Shown: piece after piece, positions 11,657-23,500 of the stretch
Position numbering within the stretch: position 1 is the first letter of the stretch
Layout: every line of letters begins with the position of its first letter
From: Nissolia schottii
Lineage: Eukaryota; Streptophyta; Magnoliopsida; Fabales; Fabaceae
DNA: 64,000 nucleotides
Direction: 5' to 3'
Assembly (NCBI GenBank): GCA_003254905.1
Contig: QANU01076562.1
Location: 920,747 to 984,746, forward strand
The notes under the pieces: generated by a model
What the model saw: only the letters and a program-made list of their open reading frames with translations
The model's database searches: none
What the model was told of the DNA's origin: nothing
Position numbers and translations under genes: made by a program

Positions 11657-13625
11657 TCATTTAATAGCACTATATTTTTTAATAAGATCAAAAAATGCGT
11701 GATTAATCATGTCAAAGGTTACTAAACAACCCAGTGACAATAATTGAACACTCTGTATAGAAGAATTATATATGCTCACATTTAATCCCTTCACCTCAAC
11801 AGCTGTTTTCTCAACCAATTGAATAGCCTCCTTATCCCACAAAACTAAATTCATATAGTCAATACAATCAGACACAATAACTTGAATCCTATACCTACAA
11901 CAATGATAAGTAAAATTAAATTACATATTTAGATCGAAATCATTCATTTGCAAACTATATTTTGTAAGATTCGATTGATAGCTTATTGTTGTTAAAATTA
12001 ACCTAAGTTGGGCGGTTGCCTCAGTTCGATCACAGTTTTTGCAGTAGAACTTTTTCCCAACTTGGTCAACATTCTTTCGGCACCTTCTGCATAACCGGTA
12101 GTACCAATCATCCTGACCAACATCAATTGACAGAATTGTACCAACCACCCAAAAAACTCCTTCCTAAAATTTACAACCAAAAACGTACTTGTCAAGTTGC
12201 ATACATTACAAACATAACAACAAATAAATTAATAAAAGGCAAATCAATGAACATCAATAAAAAAACAACGTTTGAGCATACATCCTCAGAATTGATGACT
12301 TCTTCAACAGTCTTTACCAAAAGCAAACCACGATTTATTTCATCACATGCACTATGAAATGTTTGGGACGATACTTGCCTTATCCTCTGAGAAATTGATT
12401 CGCAGAGTCAATTAACCTATAGTGTAAAGGGAAAAAATATTGAGAGATGCAATAGGTTCATATTGTGATTCTTGATTCTATAGAGTATTAACCAACTCCA
12501 ATTAATGTTACCTTTGCCGAAATTTTAGGACCTCTAGAATGTCTGGATGGACAATAATTGTAGAAGCATAGAAAATACTTTGAATGTTGACCTTTCCTAA
12601 AATGATAAAGATTAAGACTTAAACTCATCATCTATTAAATATTAATTAACAACAACTCATTCATCACAGGTGACACAATGGTTGCTTACCCAAGAATTTG
12701 TTCTTCTTGAACAACTGAAGTATGATAATCAGTGGTTGTGGTAGATCACATTCTAGTAATGGAATCAGCTGATCTATCTAAATCTCCAAATATAGTGCAG
12801 CTAAGGCGGCTGTGGCTAACCAAAAAATAATACCATATATTGAGTTACACATAGTGATAGTGCATTCAAATATCGTAAAGTACATAGATCAAGCTTCCCA
12901 AAAATAAAAAATGACTTACTCAATGTCTTCAATATAAACTACCAGATGCTGACTTATATCCCCTTTTTGTGTAAGCATCTGCTTTGGTTCCTCTTTACCG
13001 ACAATCTCGCCCAAAACATCTAATTCAAAGGTCAGATAAAGGGATAAACAACAAAACAACTAATTTTTGAATTCAATATAAGCATTCAACAATATGACTG
13101 ACTTAACAGTTGAAACTCGCTAATATCCTCATCATTCATGATGTTAGCGATACTAACGAAGTTGAACTTTGTTGGCACAAAAGGAACTTCATCGAGTAGC
13201 CTCACCATTGTTCTCCTAAGGAATGTTAGCTTGTACCTGTGATGCGTTGTCTTAACCTTACAACTATTTGCACCAACAATGAAGTTTTGAACGGAATAAA
13301 ATTTTCCCTCACTTAAAGTAGACTTAAAATAGTTAACCAAATTTTTTGGCACAGTTGCGTGAATACGGTCTCCCTGAAAAAATTCGTGGGTGAACTACAT
13401 AAACAATACCCTTGATGGAACAAGGAGTATTTTTACACAAATCTTCAAAGGTAAAAAAAAATGGACAGGAGTTACCTTTTCATCAACAAAAATCATTTCC
13501 ATTGAGTAAATTTCTGCCTTGTCGTCCTTGTTAGGAACGCTCCATAGCCAAGTTATGTAGACCTTGAAAAGTCATGGAAGTTTGGTTGGCTTAGCCATGC
13601 TAATGAGATCATACCTCGCATCCAT
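11657..13625 (-). pseudogene. RPA1-like (DUF223/OB-fold) single-strand DNA-binding protein, degenerate
   Basis: Minus-strand exons: 13476-13625 (MDARYDLISMAKPTKL...), 13103-13373 (GDRIHATVPKNLVNYFK..., DUF223-like OB fold), 12920-13019 (VLGEIVGKEEPKQ...), 12690-12800, 12512-12596 (VNIQSIFYAST...), 12282-12416 (...TVEEVINSED), 12003-12163 (zinc ribbon CRRC and CKNC, in DWYYRLCRRCRKN and FYCKNCDRTEAT) and 11657-11894 (RYRIQVIVSDCIDYMNLVLWD). This order matches the multicopy plant replication-protein-A 70-kDa-like family. Damage: an in-frame TGA at 13572-13574 in exon 1, a frame slip in 12690-12800 (CTIFGD then QLIPLLECD in another frame) and probably one in 12282-12416. Probably non-functional. 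Relatives are carried by Helitrons, but no Rep/helicase ORF is present. Confidence 0.8.
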
Positions 13626-13640
13626 TACGGTACGAAATGT

Positions 13641-13830
13641 AACTGCATAAATGGCAACATGCGTTAGTGTTTACAAAAAATAATAGTTATGTTTGTAACA
13701 TTTGAAGAACTATTTACAAAAAAAAATAAGATAGGAAGAAATGGAACTGCATAAATGGCAACATGCGTTAGTGTTTACAATAAATAGTAGTTATGTTTGT
13801 TACATTTAAAGAACCATTTAAAAAAAAGGG
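13641..13830. repeat. Tandem duplication of about 103 bp
   Basis: AACTGCATAAATGGCAACAT followed by GCGTTAGTGTTTACAA occurs at 13641 and again about 103 nt later, with TAGTTATGTTTGT and an ACATTT-GAAGAAC-like tail repeated. Part of the tail (ACATTTAAAGAACCATTTA) recurs near 13930. It lies just upstream of the RPA-like pseudogene. Confidence 0.8.
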
Positions 13831-14236
13831 AAGAAAATACTGAGCTTGGCAAGAGCTATTGCTTTGCTCATTCAGAAGGAGATACAATATGTGAGCAAGA
13901 AATGAAAAGGAAGCACAGTTACTCTTGGTACATTTAAAGAACCATTTAGAGAAAAAAAAACAGAAAAGAAAGGAAGAAGATACAGAGATGTGTCTTACCT
14001 ATAGTTTTGCTTCTTCAGATGGAGGTCCAAATGGTTGCAAGAGATGACGTCCACCGAGTTTGTTTGGTTTGGTCAAAAAATAAAACAAAACAAAGCTTGA
14101 AAAATGAAAATGGAGCACATAGAGAAAACGCACGTGCAATGGGAGGTATAGCAACCATTTGGGCGGCAAATTTTTTCACCACGGAGTGACACGTGTCCAA
14201 AAAATGTGTGGGCCAGGAGTGAGACTTCCCATCTTT

Positions 14237-14271
<35 letters not shown>

Positions 14272-14800
14272 NTTTTTTATAAATAATTGAATTCAAATAA
14301 CACAAAATGATTCAAAATATTACCAAAATTAGGGCCAAAATTCTTTTCATGGAAACTAAATCACATCAATATATTTCATACCATAAAATTTATTTTATTT
14401 AATATCAAAATATTTTCAATATCTTTACGATTTTATCATATTCCAAATAAAAAAAAATTAAAAATACATATTTTAGGGATAAAATCAATCAAAATCTTAT
14501 AAAAAACTTGAATATGATCGAATCCAATCCAACCCATAAGAAGATTGAGACCAGAACTAAAATGAACAAATGTCTAAATTTACACAAGATTCGACATAAT
14601 ATTCATGAAACATGTCAACCATCTCAATAGCCTCGATTAAATATGTAACCATACTAAATCAACTGAGATCAAAAGCAAATCTCATTGAGAAACCAAAAGA
14701 ATAGGAAACATGATTCTTTAAAATTGAAACACATTCACAATCCTTAACATATAATTAACAAAATTTATACCAAGCATCATAGGAATCCAAAACCGGGGAG
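13831..14800. other. Intergenic, with an AT microsatellite at about 14243-14271
   Basis: An uninterrupted AT dinucleotide tract ends at an N (14272), a typical assembly uncertainty. The rest is AT-rich spacer without coding signal. Confidence 0.7.
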
Positions 14801-14804
14801 ATTA

Positions 14805-15259
14805 ACACCTATGGACTAAGTGAGAAACCACACAAACTAGTTAGACGCAACATCTTGACCCTAAACCTTAAGACAATGAGTTTATAGATCCTCTCACTTA
14901 TATACACCTCACTTAGTCCATCACCAACTAATGTGAGGCTTTGAGAAACCATACAAGGGGGCAGACGACACATCTTGACCCAAAACCTTAAGGTCATTTA
15001 GTCAATGGGTCCTCCCACTTACATACACCTCACTTAGTATCACCAACCAATGCGGGACTTTTTAAACACTCACACTTATCCTCCTCAAGTGTGAGGCCCA
15101 CATCAGTGTCCAATTCCCTCTTTAGTAGAAGCCTATCCGAGTATTCAATGGCATTAACAAGAACCACACCAACTCTTCAAGATCCCCACACTAGGATCCA
15201 ACGACCACCATTGCTCCAATACTCACCCAGACCGATCAAAATCATCGGCTCTGATACCA
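14805..15259 (-). mobile_element. TRIM-like miniature retroelement fragment with two tandem LTR-like units
   Basis: On the minus strand a primer-binding site TGGTATCAGAGCC (15247-15259, initiator tRNA-Met type) leads into about 170 nt of internal sequence and a purine-rich stretch (GAGGAGGATAA). An LTR-like unit follows, beginning TGTGAGTGTTTAAAAAGTCC (right boundary 15074). A second, diverged copy of that unit (about 14805-14938) follows directly, with its own GTGTATATAAGTGAG TATA-like motif. No ORFs, as expected of TRIMs. Confidence 0.65.
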
Positions 15260-15261
15260 CT

Positions 15262-15797
15262 TGTTAGGAATCCTTAATTCGATATAACCCTAGACTGTCC
15301 ATGTCAAATCATCAAGAAATTAAATAGACTAGATATGGAAGTGTTCCACTAGATGTGGAAGTGTACTTGAATTCTTAAATATATATAGGAGTTGATCGAT
15401 ATTGTCCATTGATGTTTGGATTCGCGGTTGTTGACCTTCCTCAACCAAAATCTCTGAATTCCCCTGACAGGGCTTGACCACAGTTCTTCAGATGGGAAAG
15501 AAACTGCTTATTTTGATTTTGATGTATTGGGGATCAAAACCCTCCTCATCTATTTATACTTGGCAAGTGGTCCCATTAAACCCTAAAGAACCAAGAAAAT
15601 TAGGCGGAGTGACTTTTACTCATTGAAGGCCCGAACTCAATAAGTAATATGACTTATTTCTTTATTTTTTCTATATTAAACGTAAGTGAGATCAACACAC
15701 ACACATATATATATAAGTCATAAAAATAGCTAATATAATTATACATATTTTTATATATAGCTCACAAAATAGACTAAGAAAATATAATTTCCTAACA
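15262..15797 (-). mobile_element. 536-bp LTR with perfect terminal inverted ends
   Basis: The segment starts TGTTAGGAA and ends TTCCTAACA. On the minus strand it ends 2 nt before the tRNA-Met primer-binding site at 15247-15259, which makes it a 5' LTR of a minus-oriented element. TATAAATA (15551-15558) in mid-LTR is a plausible promoter. The expected long internal region and matching 3' LTR are absent; TRIM-like sequence follows instead. Confidence 0.7.
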
Positions 15798-16129
15798 AGA
15801 ACTTTTTAGGTAAAAAAACCAATGAATAAGTAAACCCTTAGCTTCCTGATTGTCCCCTAGAATAAGAAAAATGCGTACCTAATAAAAGTGGTAAATTGTT
15901 ACCTCTTGGAAAGTGTATTTGACCATTGAGTAAGGGCATAACAATCCCATTGCTTTTGTCGCATGTGCAAAGGGTTCTCGATAAAAAGGGACACTCTTTC
16001 AAGATCCAAGCCAGGATGCTAGAGTTGATACCACAACTCGCAATTTCACTTCACCTCACAAGTTTATGAATCAATGATGTGCAATTTTCAGCATCAACAC
16101 ATGTAAAATTACGTTGATTCATGAGTTTG

Positions 16130-16640
16130 AAGTATAGATATTAAACTCGATTTGGTGACAAACTCGGTCACAACATTCGATCACTGGTTTAACCATTAAA
16201 TCATTGATTCCATCCATGAATCAAATATAATTAAATCATGAAGTCGTCATCATTTTTTATTTAGGAGACTCTAAGCCTTGAGTTCCATAACAATTCTAGG
16301 GATTCAAGCTTCTGTGGTGTTATTATTATTATTGCTATTATGATTATTTTACTCTTTTTTCACCCTTGTTTTGTTGTGCTCTTTTTGGGCCATAAACTTG
16401 GCCTTTTTTTAAACAAAAAATTGCTCAGTAGCCATTTTATAAATAGATTTATTTGGGATTTTTGGCCGTAGAAATCCTTCAACTAGAACTAGTTCGATTT
16501 GACCAGTTTACTCTCAAGATTGGGCGGTTGTGACCGAGTTTGATTATGGTGGACCGATTCAAATGGTGAGCCAATCCAACTAAAGTACCAAATTGGACTT
16601 AGTAAGCAATTCATTGGCTTTCGATCCAAATCGCGCAGTC
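16130..16640. mobile_element. Possible degenerate inverted-repeat element
   Basis: CAAACTCGGTCACAA (16159-16173) has an exact reverse complement, TTGTGACCGAGTTTG, at 16528-16542, with more imperfect complementarity around both (ATTCGATCACTGG against a matching stretch near 16550). It looks like an old non-autonomous DNA element; ends are not defined. Confidence 0.4.
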
Positions 16641-16740
16641 CAGTTTTAACAATTATGCTTCTTTCAACCTTAAGAAAGAGGAGGAAAAATGTGGTTTCTC
16701 ACTTGCCTTAATGGTAAATATCATTTCTTAATAATTTTTT

Positions 16741-17021
16741 TTAACAACTTTTAGAATTAAATTCATTAATTTTTGTCATCATTTCATGATTTAATATGAT
16801 ATATTAATATATTATATGACTTAATGTGATAAATTAATATTTCTCAATATAATATTTGTGGAGAGGTGCATCATAAATTCAAATGATCTGTAAATCTCTA
16901 AACCTTTTATAATTAGTTCTTTAAATGATTTGACTATTAAAAAGTTTGTCAAGATTATGTAAATCATGAAATGGTGACATAAATCTTTGAATTCAATTCT
17001 AAAAATTATCGAAAATAGAAA
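16741..17021 (+). mobile_element. Fold-back MITE, copy 2
   Basis: Same family and orientation as 5030-5312. Shared internal blocks include AATGTGATAAATTAATA and CAATATAATATTTGT. Its arms (16747-16795 and about 16965-17015) are again inverted copies around GTCATCATTTCATGATT and AATCATGAAATGGTGAC. Confidence 0.6.
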
Positions 17022-17082
17022 AATGTAGTACGCAAGGGTGTTTACCCCATGGGACAGGCTTGATTGTATAACCACAAAAATC

Positions 17083-17230
17083 TTGCAATGAACTCAAATG
17101 ATTAGCAAATCTTTAAACCTCTGATAAGTTGAATCTTTCAATAATTTGATCAATGAAAATTTGTCAAAATTATATAAGTCATAAAGTAGTGACAAAAATT
17201 ATAAATTCAATTCTAAAAATTATAAAAAAG
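17083..17230 (+). mobile_element. Fold-back MITE, copy 3 (5'-truncated)
   Basis: Only the right half of the family is present, starting inside the element (matching the AAATTCAAATGATCTGTAAATCTC block) and ending in TTCAATTCTAAAAATTAT. It sits about 60 nt after copy 2, suggesting partial tandem duplication or abortive insertion. Confidence 0.55.
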
Positions 17231-17584
17231 AGAAGAATGTAGTATGGGGGAATATTTGCCCATGGTCCTTTTAATGAGAGATTCTTAAGGACTTTCAAAG
17301 CAAGAAAAAGTCCTTACTCTATTCCGTTTACAATTTAACCCAATTCAACCATTTTACTGAAAGAGTGAAAACTATAAAAACAATCATACAGTAAGGTTAT
17401 TTTCTTACTCCAGAGCAATACTTTCTTGTTCCTGAAGGAAAATATATCATCCTCCATCATGCTCTATAACCACATATTTTAGGAAGAGAGGTGGAAAGTA
17501 AATTAAGAAATACAAAATTAGTGATAATTATCCTTAATGTGGTTTCTCAAATGTCTTAGGGTGTAAATAGGGGTTGTGAATACT

Positions 17585-17675
17585 AAAAAAAATAAGCTTA
17601 TTTTACCTTCAGTGACTCGAACTCAAAACCCCTGTCATTCAGGGGGGTGCCTTATCCACTAGACTAGCATTGCTT
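17585..17675 (-). mobile_element. tRNA-derived SINE-like element, copy A
   Basis: On the minus strand it has a pol III A-box-like stretch (TAGTCTAGTGGATAAGGC) and a B-box-like stretch (GTTCGAGTCACTG) about 30 nt downstream, then GAAGGTAAAATAAGC. A second copy sharing the head and the 3' tail lies on the plus strand at 54544-54640. Matching flanks beyond the tRNA-like part favour a SINE over a tRNA pseudogene. Confidence 0.6.
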
Positions 17676-18769
17676 TTTATAACATTTTATGCAATCATAT
17701 TTATTAATATAATTTTATTATTTAATTTTTTTTAAAGAAACCATAATCTAAACCATAATCATGTTTGACTGTAATTTGATAAAATTCTACAAAAGTAAAA
17801 TGCCACATCTTCCCTGCGGCACAATTTTGTCTTTGTGAAACTATTTGGCTTCCATCAGAACATTGTAGCAAAGCTTGTAATCAGGACTGGTAACATATTT
17901 AACTTTGGGATGAAATTCTAAGGTTTGAGACCAATTTGTTGAATAAGATCAACTAAAAGTCATTCACCACTATTTACAATTAGAATGATGGTTGGAAATT
18001 GATCAACAGCAAGGATTAATTGGACATAATTTAATCTTCCCCAGAGTCATATCTTAATCCACACATTCCACCATCCAACCAGGAAATGTCACATGGAAAG
18101 ACCCATCAGCCCCACCACCAATTCAATCAATCCACAATTATAATGCAAGTCAAAAGAAACTGAAGAAAAAGACATTTTTTTCCTTTTATCCTAAGAAGGG
18201 CCTCATTGAAAACATCAAATTAAGCGATGAGCTATCCTTAATCCACGTTGCAATTTTCCTAGTCTGCATTTCTTTTTTGCTTCCTTCTATAAAGCTATAT
18301 ATGAATGACCAAATGAAATTATATTGAATTACCAGCAATCATAGGCAAAAACTGTTATAATTTAATCAAAAGTCTCGAATCTGATATGCAAAAATTACAT
18401 TGGATGTCAGTAGGTATCACTTTTAAATTGCAACAATTCAATCCAACATCAGAACCACTTTATCACATAATTTCCAAAATTAATGTGGAAATGAAAAGAG
18501 AAAAAAAGAAAAAAAAGACTTGTCAACCCCCAAAGAGGTTCTTGACGGCAAAGATTTCCATGCAACAACATTAAACAAAACAAAGAAGCCAGAAAATTTT
18601 GACAAGTGATTTCATTAATTAATCATGAATCTATCATGTCATGGCAAATACTTTGATTAATTACAACACCCGTCTACGTACCAATACACCCCATCTCAAA
18701 AGCCAAAAACAAAAAAATTGACAACCCAGAAAAATTTACATGAAAAGAAAGAAAAAAAGAGTGGACGAT
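17676..18769. other. Intergenic, nothing recognised
   Basis: AT-rich sequence with no coding signal; probably the 3' flank of the minus-strand small gene that follows. Confidence 0.5.
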
Positions 18770-18970
18770 CTACCAGGTTATGTGGATGATGGAATTGAAG
18801 ATGCGAGAGAGGGCAAGCCTGATGCGTGGATAGACACGGATGGAGAAGTGTGTGGAGTCTCTAAGGAAGTGCTGAATTGTGTGGACAAAGAGGTTGAAGC
18901 TTCTTATTGGCGGAATATACAAGGTGAGTGGCACAGCAGAGAAGGCCACAGCAAACACAAGTTGAAGCAT
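18770..18970 (-). CDS. 66-aa hydrophobic small protein of a plant-conserved family
   Basis: Single-exon ORF starting MLQLVFAVAFSAVPLTLYIP. The N-terminus is a hydrophobic stretch of about 19 residues (signal anchor or membrane segment). It is followed by the pattern PPIRSFNLFVHTIQHFLRDS and an Arg-rich amphipathic end (VYPRIRLALSRIFNSI). I recall uncharacterised plant proteins of the same length and layout (SAVPLTLY-PPIRxLNLFVE...YPRxRxxxSRI), so I consider it real despite its size. Function is unknown; a membrane-associated peptide is an inference. A long polypyrimidine run on the coding strand's upstream side could lie in its leader. The opposite-strand ORF over the same bases is treated as a shadow. 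Confidence 0.65.
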   Translation of the reverse strand: MLQLVFAVAFSAVPLTLYIPPIRSFNLFVHTIQHFLRDSTHFSIRVYPRIRLALSRIFNSIIHITW

Positions 18971-20595
18971 TTTCTTTTCCTTCTTTTTTTTTTTTTTTTT
19001 CTGTTTCCTTCTCTTAATTATAATAATAATTATAATTATTTCTTTTTTCTGTAAGAGAGGGAGAGGTGTATGGTTATGGTGAGGGGAGGAATTTGAGATT
19101 AGATCATGGAGGTTTACAAAATAAAAAAGCCAAAGACTTCCTCTTTAGAATCCTAGTATTATGGTGAGATGGGAAGACTAAAGACTATTTATTAGGGGGA
19201 TGAGAGTGGAAGCACTTCAGAGGTTGACATCTGTGCCACTCATGGGGTTATATCTTCAATGCCAAGGATTCTTCCAATGTTTTTTCCTTTTCTACCATGC
19301 CAAAATGTATTTTTATATGGACGGAGACAAAAGTTGTATCGAGATTTAGAAATATTTATTAGATAAGATTAGATTCAGTTAGTGAAAGATTTTTGGATCT
19401 ATTAAGGTAGTGCAAATTGTTCATTTATTTAAAGGGCAATAATTGTATAAGTCTTCTAACAAGAGTGGAAAGATATATTTTAGTCATTTAATGTGTTCCT
19501 TTTACTAACAAAATTTGCAATATTATTGATATTTAATAATTAGATATGATTTTATATACCAGATAGTTATTTTGTTCTAAAATCAGAATTTGGTATCTTT
19601 TTATTTAATTAATCTACTTAAATTATGCCCATCAAGTCTATAAAAAGAATTACCAAAAGTGAGAGACTTGCCAAAAGACTCGAATTTGAGTAATAGGACG
19701 AATAAAAAAATCTCTGCACTATCTTAGTTTAAAAAAATGTTGAATAAATGAATAAGTACAAAACTAAACAAATACTCAATGGTGTGTTTTAAAAGAGAGA
19801 CCTTTTTATTAGAATATTCGACATGGGCATAATAAAAATAAAATAAAGTTAAAAGCGAGTAATTTAACAACCTAGAAGAATCAAGGCAGTGTTAAAATTG
19901 GCTTCTTAATTAGTAATCTCAATTAATTGAGATTGAGAATGAAAAAAAATCCATCATTAAGAAATCTCAACTTCATACAAGGGCTTACATAATCAGGCTA
20001 GACCAAATCAGCCGAGTTCTTAATAATAGAGTCCTAATGTTTGGTAATTCAATAGGAACCAAGAGAAAAAGGGGGAGTATTTCAAAAAAAATAACTGAAC
20101 ATGAGAGATATTTTGGCAACGCTCCCGGGTCTTGCTAGGAGCGGCGGAAACAGATTTTGCCGAAGAAATCAAAATGAGTTGAGTTTTGAGTAACCCACCA
20201 AAACGATGGATTAACCCGAGTTGTCATGGTGGGGCAGCGATAGGGGACATGACTTAGACTTGTGCTACCAAAAATGTAGTCATGATGAATTTATTGCAAC
20301 AGACAAGTCAAATTGATTAGGTGACAGAGTATTTGCCTGCACCCAGAATCTAATGAATCATATGATGTGTGTGAATCCCTGAATTTAACATTAACCTTGG
20401 TATTATCAACAGCTATACTAAATTACAACACAATCATGACTATTCAAGTAAGCCTATGAAACCTATATCAAAAGGATTTCATCTGCACATACAAACTGAA
20501 TTCTGTATGTTGAACCAATAAATAGAAAAGCCCAGGAAGATTGATACTGAAAGTAAGTGTGATCTTTTTCTCTCGGAGAAACAGTTTGTCATGAC
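18971..20595. other. Intergenic, nothing recognised
   Basis: Presumed promoter of the small gene, then AT-rich spacer up to the 3' end of the ARM gene. An unplaced GC-richer patch lies near 20110-20260. No gene or clear repeat ends. Confidence 0.5.
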
Positions 20596-23500
20596 TCATG
20601 GTGAAGTTATGCATGCCAGCAACTTCCGGCATAACTGACGTAACTCGGGCAAAGGATCTGATGAAGATACGACCGAGAGTACGGACCTTGCTTCTAATAG
20701 TCCACCTGATATGTTCTCCAAAATCACATCTTCACTAGCCATAAGAGATGCTATTAGCTTTGCACCTGCCATCCTTTCCTGTTGAACATTAGCAATACAC
20801 CAACATTGTGACATGACACTTTTTTGACACACATTAAGAGAAATAATACGGCTACACAACAGAAAACCATACAGACTTTCTCCCAATTGAATGTATTTAA
20901 TGTTTAGATTGAAAAGGATTACAGAAAAATATGTACCTCTTGTTGAATAGGCTGCAAAGCTTACCCTTTTTCTCGATAAAAATTTCTATTAACTTACTTT
21001 CTAATTAATTCAAAGAAATATTCTCTATATTTTCCATGACTTCACTTGCAAGTTCCAACCAACCCAATAAACATATTTAGGAGTAACAGAAACTTCTGAA
21101 TGAAATCTAATGCAACTTTGTTTCGATCTATCATCTATCCAACAAGGATATGGCAGTCAACAAGTGTGACACACCAATTCTATGAAGCCTACTATATAAA
21201 TAGCTGGAAAGATTCACAACAGGAGGACACTAACAACAAAGAGCATGGCCTGCCATTTTTGGGGGAAAGGGGAGTGGCTTATGAAGATCCAAAAAGCAGA
21301 AGGAAGAAAGATAAATTATAATTACAGCAAAGGCAGAGTTACCTCCTGTGACTCCTTTCTCAGGGTGTTTAGTGAGATTTTGAGAAGGTCAGATGCATAA
21401 GGAAGAACTGCAGATCTTAGATGATAGACAGCAGAAAATAGGACCTGGATGCATGCTGCTCTAATCTCTGACTTCATTTCAAACTGTAGACAGAACACTT
21501 GTTTCATAAATCAGCAAGACTGGTGACAAATGATTCAAGAACTGAATATGCAATGGTACCTCAAGAGAATGAAGGAGAGAAGGAAGAACTTGTGCTGCAA
21601 ACTGCTTCTTGCAAGGCTCTGATATCTTCTGGCAAGCGCTGATAAGAACATTACCCATGCACAGACGAAAAGGGAGAGGAACAGGAGCCACGAATTCAGA
21701 GTTTTCAAAACCCAACTCAGTAGTCGAAGCAAGTTCTTTATTTTCATTAAAGAATTGATTGATCACATAGGTGACAACAGAATTCCCTGCAGAACCAGAC
21801 ACCACACATTCAGATGATCAAGTTAAAATCAAAAACCCAGTAAGAGTTTCATGCTGATATTAAGGATAACATACACATTAATACTACCTTTCTTCCCAAC
21901 AACCGAAATTTTGTTTGGCATTGAGTCTCTGACTGGTTTCTCAGCTTGTAGTTTGGCACATATCATCAGTGCTAGACAATCAATGCATCCATGTTGTGCT
22001 TTAGAAACTAGAAGAAAAATAATGCCCGTCAACATTAATTTTAATGGATATAAAATTGAAAGAAAAATTGGAAACCAAATAGTTACAGACCTGAATCAGC
22101 ATTTCGACAAGGCCATAACAACACTGTTTCAATCATCCTTCTAATTGAATCCATTGAAGGATGAGAAAAAGAATCCCAGCCTCTGACCTATAAATCCACA
22201 GAAGCCACTTTACTGCCAAGCTAAATTAAAACAGATAATTCCAGAAACTAAAATTGACTTTTTAAAAGCAGGACGCGACAATAAAAACATTGACAGAGGA
22301 AACAATTACCACAAGAGATGTGCATATTGAAAATAAACAGGCCTTTATCTTCATTACATTCTTATTATCAACAGCCTGCTCTAATTTGGAGCAAAGAACT
22401 GGGAATAAAACCTACAAAATCAACCAACATGGAATGGTTAAAATAGTAACCAAAATCTGCCACCATACTAAAGCAAAAAGTGTTACTGTGGTGCCAGAGG
22501 ACCAGATATGATGTTATTCAGATAGTTTAATGTTGTAAGGTTAGTGTAATCTAAACATATATACATTATTGAGTCCCACATCGGCTAAGCATATGACCAA
22601 ACTATGCTTTATAATAGCTTGGGGAATCATCATGCTGCTATACATATGGCTAATCCTATAGCTTGGGGAATCATTATGCTGCCATACATATGGCCAATCC
22701 TTCCCCTTGAGTTAGGTTCAAGTCTAATATGGTATCCGAGCCCATCCAATGCTTGATGTTGGTCACTCACTAATGTCCAATCTTGTAGAATTCACACTAA
22801 AAAATTTAGTCCTAGGCGCAAGGGGAGGTATGTGGAGTCCTACGTCAACTAGGCACGCGGCCAAAATGCCATTTATAACTTGGGCAATTATTCCGCCTTG
22901 AGCTAGCATTTGGAATTGACTCAATTGAGTTATAGACCCAAGAAGTCTAATGTCAATTCTAATATACATCTTACACTAAAATAATAATCACAACCAATTA
23001 TGCAAGCTGACAGAATTGAGAAATCCATCGAAAGGAAAATCTATACTTAGGATTGTAGAATTACTTCTAAAAGTTTGGATCATGCTGAATACAAAACAGT
23101 GACACAAAAATTAAAACTGAAATGAGAATAAAACTGAGGTCGAGCCATTACTACAGGAAAAAAAAAATACGATGTCTTGTCAAAATCTGAATTCATAATT
23201 AAAAAGGTCATTTCACATTACTTGTGGATGAAGGCGTCCACACAGCTCAGCAGAAAGTCTCCGCACATCTTCAAATTCAAAATCACCAAATGCCCTGAAG
23301 TACATGAATAGTAGGAAATATGTATCAGGCTCCTCTATTGTTTNGGGGGGGGAATAAAGGATATGCTCATTGTTCAAGGACAAGGACCAACCTGTTTAGA
23401 AGGAGTGTGGCGACACACTCATAACCAGTCTCAGTGTCCCTGCTTCCTGAATCTACCAAACAAAAAAATAAATATATGCATAAATACATGTTGTAATGAA

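Noticed and set aside
18740-19054. 104-codon plus-strand ORF overlapping the 66-aa gene
   Set aside because: Ends in a translated poly-T tract and has no family resemblance; the minus-strand frame has the plausible protein.
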